A DNA stretch of 35,280 nt, from assembly GCA_031272945.1 (NCBI GenBank), contig JAISST010000091.1, positions 1 to 35,280 of the forward strand. Direction: 5' to 3'. Position numbers and translations under genes: made by a program. This DNA is from Fusobacteriaceae bacterium (GTDB lineage Bacteria > Fusobacteriota > Fusobacteriia > Fusobacteriales > Fusobacteriaceae). Positions 9,316 to 16,257 of the stretch are shown here, piece by piece (position 1 is the stretch's first letter; each line of letters starts with the position of its first letter). The notes below the pieces were generated by a model. The model had not been told where the DNA came from and ran no database searches. It saw nothing but the letters and a program-made list of their open reading frames with translations.

Positions 9316-10260
9316 ATGAAAATAATAGATTATCATGAAGTATCAAAATTATTACCAATGAACGAATGTGTGGAACTCATGCGGGAAGCGCTGGGGAAGC
9401 TCGCCCGGAAGGAAAGCGTCCAGTATTTGCGTACGGTGATCAGGCTTCCGGAGGATAACATCCTGGGGCTCATGCCCGCTTACTATGACGGGAAATATTT
9501 TGGCGCGAAAATCATCACGATTTTTCACAAAAATACCGGCGGGGACTTTCCTTCCCACCAGGGTTCCGTTTTGCTCTATGATTCCACAAACGGCGCGCCC
9601 CTTGCCATGGTGGACGGAGACTCGATCACGAGGATCCGCACGGGGGCGGTAAGCGCGGTGGCCACGGATTTGCTGGCCCTTAAGAAAGCCGAAACAGCCG
9701 CTTTCATCGGCGCGGGGGCCCAAGCCCGATCCCATTTGGAAGCGCTGATGACGGTCCGCCCGATCAAATCCGCGGCCGTTTACGATATTCAAGAGGAATA
9801 CGCGCTGCGGTTCGCCGAAGAAGCCCGAAAGAAATACGGAATTGCCGTACGGGCGGTCAAGAGTCCTTCGGAAGCGGCCTGGCAGGCCGACGTAATCAAT
9901 ACGGTATCTCCGTCTCCCGTGCCGGTCCTGTCATTGAAGGACATCAAAAAAGGCGCCCATATCAACGCCGTAGGAGCGAGTACCCCGACGGCCCGGGAAT
10001 TGGCCTCGGACTTGGCGGCCGCAGGCGTTTTCTGGTGCGACAACATCGAAGCCGTACTGGCCGAGGCGGGGGATTTCCTGATCCCCAAGGCCGAGGGGCT
10101 TTTTGATAACAGTCATATCGCCGGAGAGATCGGGGAGCTGCTTATGGGCGCCAAGGGCCCCGGAAGGAAGAGCGATGACGATATTACCATATTTGAAGCG
10201 CTGGGATTGGGCGTGGAGGATGTGGCCTCCGCAAAATTTATTTACGAAAAAACCCTCTGA
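9316..10260 (+). CDS. Ornithine cyclodeaminase / mu-crystallin family NAD(P)-dependent enzyme
   Basis: The family includes ornithine cyclodeaminase, alanine dehydrogenase, ketimine reductases and siderophore-precursor enzymes, all using NAD(P)(H) on amino or imino acids. The ATG at 9316, with GGAGG four bases upstream, gives 314 residues, a normal length. Seen: MVDGDSITRIRTGAVSAVA (substrate/cofactor region, near residue 96), the Rossmann motif GAGAQARSHLEAL (about 133-145), INAVGASTPTARELASDL, and a C-terminal DDDITIFEALGLGVEDVA. Ornithine cyclodeaminase proper usually has an aspartate where this has the GASTP segment, so an alanine-dehydrogenase or imine-reductase role is as likely; the substrate cannot be fixed. 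It has its own promoter and no pathway neighbours. Confidence 0.9.
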   Translation: MKIIDYHEVSKLLPMNECVELMREALGKLARKESVQYLRTVIRLPEDNILGLMPAYYDGKYFGAKIITIFHKNTGGDFPSHQGSVLLYDSTNGAPLAMVDGDSITRIRTGAVSAVATDLLALKKAETAAFIGAGAQARSHLEALMTVRPIKSAAVYDIQEEYALRFAEEARKKYGIAVRAVKSPSEAAWQADVINTVSPSPVPVLSLKDIKKGAHINAVGASTPTARELASDLAAAGVFWCDNIEAVLAEAGDFLIPKAEGLFDNSHIAGEIGELLMGAKGPGRKSDDDITIFEALGLGVEDVASAKFIYEKTL

Positions 10261-10274
10261 TTTAAGATAAATCG

Positions 10275-10303
10275 TAGACAAAGTGAAAGATTTATGTTAT
10301 TAT
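10275..10303 (+). promoter_or_regulatory. Promoter of the HTH/H1-like gene
   Basis: TAGACA (10275-10280), 17-bp spacer, TATTAT (10298-10303), each one mismatch from consensus. It leaves an AT-rich leader of about 110 nt (to 10422) with no gene and no clear hairpin. Confidence 0.65.
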
Positions 10304-10422
10304 ATGGTTAGTAATTAAAATGATTACCAGAATATATTCAATGCGATCATCATTTCATTACAATACCATTATTTCACTACTTACAATTTCTACTTGAAAT
10401 CAAATCGAATTCGGAGGTCCAA

Positions 10423-11601
10423 TTGAAAATCAGGAAAATTTTAGGTGAAAATGTAAAAAAATACCGTCAGCAAAAAGGGATCACCCAGAAGGAACTGGCG
10501 AAAAAAGTGAAATACAGTGGCGCCGGGAACAGTATCGCGGGCATAGAAGCCGGTCGCAACGGCGTGTCCCTCGATAAGCTGGAAGAATTCGCGAAAGCCT
10601 TTGACATCAAGGCGTCCCAATTGCTGGAAGAAACAGAGAGCGGAAGAAAAAACGGCGGAAAAGTGAAAGCGCTTGCGCCCCAAAAGACAAAGATTCAGTT
10701 GAACAAGGCGCAGGCGGAAGAATTTAACGGACTGAAACAAATGGCTCACGTGTTTTTGCGGATCGCATTGCCCACAAGAAGTAAAAAAAGACTGGAGCTG
10801 AATGATTTGCTTTTGAATTTCTATGCGGAAGCAAAATCCCTGCAGCCCGCCAAACGGACGTCGAGAGCGGCGAAGCCGGCGGAAGCCCCCCTTAAGGAAA
10901 AAGTTGCGCCGACAGCGCCGGTCCAAAAAGAAATCGTCATAGCGGAAACAAAAAAAGAAGCAATAACAAAAGTAGAAACGAAAAAAGTAGAAACAAAAAA
11001 GGCGGTTGCGCCCGCAGCGGCCCCGAAGAAAAGAACGCGCAAGGCGAAGCCTGTGGCGGAAGCGGTAGCGGCGGCTGCCCCTGTGGTAAAAGCGGCCGTT
11101 GAAACGCCGGCGCCCAAGAGGAGAGCAGCCCGGGCCAAGGTCGTAAAAGAAGCGGTCGTTCCGGAAGTCACCGTAAAAGAGCCTGTGGCGGCCGAAATAA
11201 CGCAGCCTGTAAAAAAGACCAGAGGAAAGAAAGCGGCTGTTGCGGTTGAGAAAACCGCAATAGAAAAAGGCCCCCGAAGGAGAACCGTCAAAGCGAAAGC
11301 GCCGGAAGCGGTCAAAGAAACGCCGGTCAAAGAAAAGAAAACGAGAGTGCGGAAAGCGGCCCCCGCAGCGGTCGTAAGCGCGGCTCCGGCCCCCGTCAGC
11401 GAGACGCCGCCCGTAAAAGTCAAAAGAAAACGTTCCTTTACGAGAAACGCGGCCGTCATTCCGGAAGCCGTCGTAGAAGAAATCGTCGTGCAGGATATCC
11501 CCGAGATCGAAGTCGTGGAAGTGGCGGCGGTCACGCCTGTGGAGACAAGCCCGGCGGCCGGAGCGAAACCCAAACGGGGGGGACGGCGGAAGAAGGCTTG
11601 A
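10423..11601 (+). CDS. XRE-type HTH protein with a long Lys/Ala/Pro-rich, histone-H1-like tail
   Basis: Residues 1-70 form a Cro/C1-type helix-turn-helix (ILGENVKKYRQQKGITQKEL, then an AGIEAGRNGVSLDKLEEFAK helix). About 85-145 is a second folded, helical segment. From about 145 to 392 it is low-complexity, with basic clusters such as KKRTRKAK, KRRAARAK, KKTRGKKA, GPRRRTVKAK and KPKRGGRRKKA separated by Ala/Pro/Val/Glu stretches, like bacterial H1-type tails. The start is TTG at 10423 with GGAGG five bases upstream; no ATG is suitable. It is monocistronic with its own promoter and terminator. I infer a DNA-binding, possibly nucleoid-associated regulator. The HTH call is firm; the function of the tail is unknown. 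Confidence 0.85.
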   Translation: MKIRKILGENVKKYRQQKGITQKELAKKVKYSGAGNSIAGIEAGRNGVSLDKLEEFAKAFDIKASQLLEETESGRKNGGKVKALAPQKTKIQLNKAQAEEFNGLKQMAHVFLRIALPTRSKKRLELNDLLLNFYAEAKSLQPAKRTSRAAKPAEAPLKEKVAPTAPVQKEIVIAETKKEAITKVETKKVETKKAVAPAAAPKKRTRKAKPVAEAVAAAAPVVKAAVETPAPKRRAARAKVVKEAVVPEVTVKEPVAAEITQPVKKTRGKKAAVAVEKTAIEKGPRRRTVKAKAPEAVKETPVKEKKTRVRKAAPAAVVSAAPAPVSETPPVKVKRKRSFTRNAAVIPEAVVEEIVVQDIPEIEVVEVAAVTPVETSPAAGAKPKRGGRRKKA

Positions 11602-11635
11602 GCGTTTGAGGAATATCTGTAAATAATGTAACAAG

Positions 11636-11663
11636 AGGAACTCCAACTGGAGTTCCTTTTTTT
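11636..11663 (+). terminator. Intrinsic terminator of the HTH/H1-like gene
   Basis: AGGAACTCC (11636-11644), loop AACT, GGAGTTCCT (11649-11657), with a run of seven T at 11657-11663. A textbook rho-independent terminator 35 bp after the stop codon. Confidence 0.92.
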
Positions 11664-11679
11664 GATTTGCTTTTATTTC

Positions 11680-11714
11680 GGTCAGTTGGCGGGCCTGCGG
11701 CCCGCCAACTGACC
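11680..11714. repeat. Perfect 16-bp palindrome with a TGC loop
   Basis: GGTCAGTTGGCGGGCC (11680-11695), TGC, and the exact reverse complement (11699-11714). It is GC-rich inside an AT-rich intergenic stretch, lies just after a terminator and 34 bp before an autotransporter promoter, and has no U-run, so it is not a standard terminator. It could be a REP-like element or a roadblock hairpin. Confidence 0.85.
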
Positions 11715-11747
11715 ACTTCCAATTTTGTAACAACAAGCGAAAAAATC

Positions 11748-11777
11748 TTGACAATAAAGTGGAAAATAGTGTAAAAT
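11748..11777 (+). promoter_or_regulatory. Promoter of autotransporter 1
   Basis: TTGACA (11748-11753), 18-bp spacer, TAAAAT (11772-11777). The stretch TTGACAATAAAGtGGAAAATA is nearly identical to the promoter of the second autotransporter at 16087. It implies a leader of about 120 nt. Confidence 0.75.
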
Positions 11778-11906
11778 ATTCTTAGCAAATTACAGCTTTG
11801 GTTGATACGCATAAAGTTATTTATAAAAAAACGACCGAACAGGCTGTGCGGGCATAACTTATGTCCATGGCCTTTTTGATTGGGAAGGAGAGGATTTATC
11901 GGCGTG

Positions 11907-14900
11907 ATGAGAAAAGCGAAGTTTAAAAGAAAGGGAAACGGCCGGAAAAGACGAGGGCGAATGTTGTCTTTGATCCTGATCGCCTGGCTTTTGGCGAAGA
12001 TTCCGGCAATCCGCGCCGCGGAAAAAATCAATGAATGGATCGCGGCGCCCGAGCATACGGGGGTTGGCAATAATGTGTCAGCCCCGGAGAATCAGGCCAT
12101 ATCCGCTGCCATCATGGATTATCTGACGAAGCGGGGGGATCTGGACGCCGTCAAGGCGGCGATCCGGAACGCGCGGGAGAGCAATCAACTCGCCACGGCG
12201 GAAATCGCGTTGACCTCGGATTATGAATTGAACGCAAAGCAAGATAACAGAGAATCTTTGGGATATCATGTGATATTGGGAAGGGATTTGGATGGGATCG
12301 AAAAAACAGAATACTACACGGTCAGTATCCATATCAGCGGAGACGGAAATCTCATCATTGATAATGAGAAAAAGGATTCGATCCAAGGTTTTACAATCGC
12401 TTCCGGGACGCCATATCCTTATAATCAAGCCAGTGAATATGGTTCTTTAAGAAATGGGGGCGTGTTTTATAATTGGCCGACGGGGTTTGATGGAATCCCC
12501 ATATTGGTATTGACCGGCGACGGCGATTCCAAATATATATTCACCCGTCAGCACGCAAGACTCGGCGGCGCTATATTCAACAGCTACGGGTACGTTTATA
12601 TTGAGCACGCGATATTTATAGACAATGAAAACACCGGCGACTCCGAAGGCGGCGCCATATTCAACGCCCGGGGAAAAATGATCCTCCATGATGTGGATTT
12701 TATTCACAATCGCGGCAATTATCTCGGCGGGGCGCTGTGTAATTACTATACGACCGGGGGTATTTATTCGGGTTACCTGCGGATTAAAAGAGTGACTTTC
12801 AGAGAAAACTTCACAACCGATGAGCATGTCGGACACGGAGGGGCCGCCGCCATCGGCGGAGAAGTCAATATTATAGAAGACGCGAGCTTTCTTGCGAACC
12901 GCGCGAGAGGGAAAGGCGGCGCCATCTATATGGCAAACCCCGATCCCTTTGATCCTACGGGAATTACCCTGGAATTGACAGCGGACGAAGGAGACATCCT
13001 ATTCGCGGGGAATTACGCGGAAAACCACGATCCGGACCATCCCGACGTTTCCGGCGGCGGCGCCATCTACGCGACGCCGGGTTCTTCCCTTATATTGAAC
13101 GGCAACGGCGATTTCTATTTCGGCGACAAGGACAGTACGGATCCGGACGGCGGAAACGCCAAAGATAACGTGGACTCCGTCTATATGGACCAAAAGGCCG
13201 TCTTTACAAAAACCGGAACAGGATTTTTACAAATGGTCGGATCTCACAAGATCGACGCCTCCAACGGCGGAAAATTTGAGATACAAGAGGGCGCGCTGCG
13301 GATCGCCAACAACGGAATGGAAGGGACCGAAGTTCTCGCCGTGACAAATGACGTCGCACTCGGTTCCGCAAGCGCTACGGCTGCGGAACTGGCGGGATAT
13401 GGAAAAATCAGCGCCGCGTCTTATACGCTGAAAAACGTAAAGATCAATCCCGATCACGCGATCCTGACGCCCGGCGGCAACCATGAAGAGGAACTTAAAG
13501 CCGCCCCCGTCGGGACCCTGGTCTTGAACGCCCGCGGACGCATTGACTTTCATTCGGGCGTGTCTTATCACGTGGACATCGATCCCGCGACAGGGACGAA
13601 CGATCTGATCAAAATCACCGGCGCTCCGACGGTTTCGGGGAATTTGGAGATCACCGGCGCTTACGGGAGCGCTCCCGCTGCGGGAGACCGGTTTACGGTA
13701 TTGGAATCGGACGGAGATTTAAACGTGTCCGCCGCCCTGACCCCCTCGGACTTCCTGCGGGCCGCCCGCCTGTCCGGGAGTCTTGATACCGTGACCGATA
13801 CGCAAAAAATAACCATTGTGATCGAAAAAGACAACGGCAGCCTTGATCTGATCTGGAAAGGCGTCGTTAGCGACGTCTGGAAGCATGATGAAGAACCCTT
13901 GAAGAACTGGAAACTGGAAAATCCCGACGATGCGTCTTATTACCGGAACAACGACAATGTGACCTTTACCGCGACCGGCGCGGGCGTCGTCCAAGTGGAC
14001 CCGGCAGGGGTCGCGCCCTCCAAAATGACTGTTTCGGATGGAGATTATACCTTTACCGGCGGGGCCGTAGTCGTAGCCGGAGATCTCGATATCGCCGGAG
14101 GCGTCACGATCCTGCGAAACGAAGTCAGCGCCGCGAAATTAAAGGTCGTCAACAACGCCGGGCTCATTCTGGACGGCGCAAATCTTACGGCTGCGAACAT
14201 CGAGGTCCGGACGTCGGATCTTGTTCTGGACGGGTCAAAAGTCAGCCTGAAGGACGCCGGGGGAAGTCCCGGCGCCCTTGACGTCGACGGAAAGAGCGTT
14301 CTTTCGCTCTACAACTACCCGGAAATCCGAGGCAATCTGAAGATCTCGGGACAGATGAACTATTACGCGCCCGAAGATTTTAAAATCTCCGGCGGAAAGA
14401 GCCTCGTCACCGTAACGGGCCACACGGATATCACGGACAGCGTCATAGACATCCGGATTCCCGGATCCGGAGATCCGCTTCATCCCTCCGATAAAATCGT
14501 GCTGCTCCATTCCGCTACGCTTACCGGCGAACCCGGAAATATCATTGTGGAAAACGACACCATCGTGGTGGAATTCGGCTCCACATTGGCCTACAGCTTC
14601 TTTGAACTCTATGTGGAAGAGAACAAACTCATGGCGCGTCTGGCCGCCGATCTTTCCGAGGACGAGGCCTTGACCGCGGCGCTTCGGAAAGACAAAGCCC
14701 TTTCGGAGGCCCGGATCGGAGGCTTAACGGCCTTAAACGCCGGAGGCGACCTGATCGGGGAATCGGGGATGCGGACCGTGGCAGGCAATTTCCGGACCGC
14801 GGACCATCCCGACGACTGTCAGGCCTTTTCGGTGAGCCGGGGAGGATTCTTGCGCTACCACACGGGCTCCCGCGTGGACCTCAAAAGCTTTTCCGTGGCG

Positions 14901-15632
14901 GCGGGCCTCACAAAGGGGAAGACGGAGCGAACAAACGATTTTGTATGGGGCGCCTTCTTCGAATACGGGAACGGCTCCTATGACGCCTTCAACGCCTTCG
15001 CCGGAGCGGGCTATGTCCACGGCAAAGGCAATATCCGCTACCTGGGCGGAGGACTTTTGGGAAGGCTGGATTACAACGGAGCAAAAGGAAGACCCTATCT
15101 GGAAGGGAGCGTCCGGGCGGGAAGAATAAAAAATCACTATGACGGATCCAGAATCGCGGGCGTGGCCAAATATGACGCCGCTTCCGGCTACGGGGGCTTT
15201 CATACGGGAGTCGGTACGGTTCTGCCTTTGGATGACAGCTGGGAACTGGATCTATCGGCTAAGTACTTCTATACCCGGACAGGCGGGGAAACCGTAAGTC
15301 TTTCTTCGGGAGAAGAAGTAGCCTTCGGGGCGGCAACGTCAAGCCGTCTGCGCCTGGGGACCCGGCTTTCCCGGCAGGGAAGTCTCCGCTTTCAGCCTTA
15401 TGCCGCAGCCTACTATGAATACGAATTTGACGGAAGGATCAAGGCGGATATCGTGGCGGCAGGGCTGCCGATTGAAAGCCCCGAGCTGAAAGGCGCCGCC
15501 TGGATCGGGGAATTGGGCTTGATGTTTCAGCCTTTCGGGGCGGTTCCTTTTACGGTGGATTCCGCGGTGCAGGGATATGCGGGAAAGCGGGAAGGCGTCA
15601 CGGGGACGCTGCATTTCAAGTACAAGTTTTAA
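11907..15632 (+). CDS. Type Va autotransporter with Pmp-like GGAI/FxxN beta-helix passenger (paralog 1)
   Basis: Outer-membrane or surface protein of 1241 residues. Start: ATG 11907 (or GTG 11904) behind GGAAGGAGAGG; the open frame begins at a TTG inside that site. The signal peptide has a very basic n-region (about 1-18), then LSLILIAWLLAKIPAIRA. Residues about 40-105 are a helical domain shared with the second paralog. About 219-390 carry alternating GGAI and FxxN motifs (GGAIFN, FIDN, GGAIFN, FIHN, GGAL, FREN, GGAIY, FAGN), as in chlamydial polymorphic membrane proteins. One passenger repeat module lies near 645-735. The last 270 residues (from QAFSVSRGGFLRY) are a 12-strand-type barrel ending in Phe (GTLHFKYKF). 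A likely adhesin or surface-structure protein; its ligand is unknown. Confidence 0.93.
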   Translation: MRKAKFKRKGNGRKRRGRMLSLILIAWLLAKIPAIRAAEKINEWIAAPEHTGVGNNVSAPENQAISAAIMDYLTKRGDLDAVKAAIRNARESNQLATAEIALTSDYELNAKQDNRESLGYHVILGRDLDGIEKTEYYTVSIHISGDGNLIIDNEKKDSIQGFTIASGTPYPYNQASEYGSLRNGGVFYNWPTGFDGIPILVLTGDGDSKYIFTRQHARLGGAIFNSYGYVYIEHAIFIDNENTGDSEGGAIFNARGKMILHDVDFIHNRGNYLGGALCNYYTTGGIYSGYLRIKRVTFRENFTTDEHVGHGGAAAIGGEVNIIEDASFLANRARGKGGAIYMANPDPFDPTGITLELTADEGDILFAGNYAENHDPDHPDVSGGGAIYATPGSSLILNGNGDFYFGDKDSTDPDGGNAKDNVDSVYMDQKAVFTKTGTGFLQMVGSHKIDASNGGKFEIQEGALRIANNGMEGTEVLAVTNDVALGSASATAAELAGYGKISAASYTLKNVKINPDHAILTPGGNHEEELKAAPVGTLVLNARGRIDFHSGVSYHVDIDPATGTNDLIKITGAPTVSGNLEITGAYGSAPAAGDRFTVLESDGDLNVSAALTPSDFLRAARLSGSLDTVTDTQKITIVIEKDNGSLDLIWKGVVSDVWKHDEEPLKNWKLENPDDASYYRNNDNVTFTATGAGVVQVDPAGVAPSKMTVSDGDYTFTGGAVVVAGDLDIAGGVTILRNEVSAAKLKVVNNAGLILDGANLTAANIEVRTSDLVLDGSKVSLKDAGGSPGALDVDGKSVLSLYNYPEIRGNLKISGQMNYYAPEDFKISGGKSLVTVTGHTDITDSVIDIRIPGSGDPLHPSDKIVLLHSATLTGEPGNIIVENDTIVVEFGSTLAYSFFELYVEENKLMARLAADLSEDEALTAALRKDKALSEARIGGLTALNAGGDLIGESGMRTVAGNFRTADHPDDCQAFSVSRGGFLRYHTGSRVDLKSFSVAAGLTKGKTERTNDFVWGAFFEYGNGSYDAFNAFAGAGYVHGKGNIRYLGGGLLGRLDYNGAKGRPYLEGSVRAGRIKNHYDGSRIAGVAKYDAASGYGGFHTGVGTVLPLDDSWELDLSAKYFYTRTGGETVSLSSGEEVAFGAATSSRLRLGTRLSRQGSLRFQPYAAAYYEYEFDGRIKADIVAAGLPIESPELKGAAWIGELGLMFQPFGAVPFTVDSAVQGYAGKREGVTGTLHFKYKF

Positions 15633-16086
15633 GAGAATTGAGCAGACGCAAACAATCTCGCGGAGACATAAAGGCTCGGAGAAAAGCGGATGCATCCGCG
15701 ACTCGACTCCGGAAATCTGTGGATTTTGAGAGAGAATCTATATTGACAATTGGGTTGTTTTCTGAAACGGCATGGTAAACCGGCTGTTTTTTACCTGTAA
15801 AATAATAGATTTTTTAGGACACAATTATCTTTAAAAATGTATCGTACTCTGTTTTGACAAAGGGAATTCCTTCGGGAACTCCCTTTTTTACTTACTTTTG
15901 TCCAATTGTGTCAAAGAGTTTTTGGACGCTTTGTGGAATTTGTATGGATTCCGCTGGTTTTCCTTGAAAATGAAGGGATTTTTGATCAAAAAGGGGGCGG
16001 GTTTTTGGCGGAAAGGGCGCTATATGTATTTTTGCTATGTCTACAAAAAATGTGGAAATTACTTGTCGCAACAAAGGAAAATTGGC
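15633..16086. other. Gene-free stretch between the two autotransporters
   Basis: No supportable gene. It holds a 14-bp perfect palindrome GCGGATGCATCCGC (15686-15699), an inverted pair GACACAATT (15818-15826) / AATTGTGTC (15904-15912) enclosing the terminator at 15861, and AT-rich sequence leading to the next promoter. A weak 82-codon frame at 15898-16146 starts at TTG without a ribosome binding site and runs through that promoter, so it is not called. Confidence 0.6.
15861..15889 (+). terminator. Rho-independent terminator downstream of autotransporter 1
   Basis: GGGAATTCC (15862-15870), TTCG tetraloop, GGAACTCCC (15875-15883), one internal A/C mismatch, then a run of six T. It lies 229 bp after the stop codon, so the transcript would carry a long 3' end. 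Confidence 0.85.
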
Positions 16087-16115
16087 TTGACAATAAAGGG
16101 AAAATACAATAAAAT
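16087..16115 (+). promoter_or_regulatory. Promoter of autotransporter 2
   Basis: TTGACA (16087-16092), 17-bp spacer, TAAAAT (16110-16115). The core TTGACAATAAAGGGAAAATA matches the autotransporter 1 promoter apart from one inserted base, indicating duplication of gene plus promoter. The leader is about 135 nt. Confidence 0.75.
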
Positions 16116-16257
16116 TGATAATGAAACACTACATTTTTGGTTGTGATATGTGATTTATTTTTTTATTCTTTAATTATATTATACCGACCGGTTGGGCTTC
16201 TTCACATTTTTATGTGGTGAATAGGCTTTGTTTTGGTCGAAGGAGAATGATGTAGGG

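Noticed and set aside
10441-11754. A 437-codon minus-strand frame rich in Phe and Arg opposite the HTH/H1-like gene
   Set aside because: Exact antisense of the Lys/Ala-rich tail codons; it runs through the terminator and palindrome.
15898-16146. 82-codon frame upstream of autotransporter 2
   Set aside because: TTG start without ribosome binding site, Lys/Phe/Trp composition of AT-rich noise, and it overlaps the autotransporter 2 promoter.
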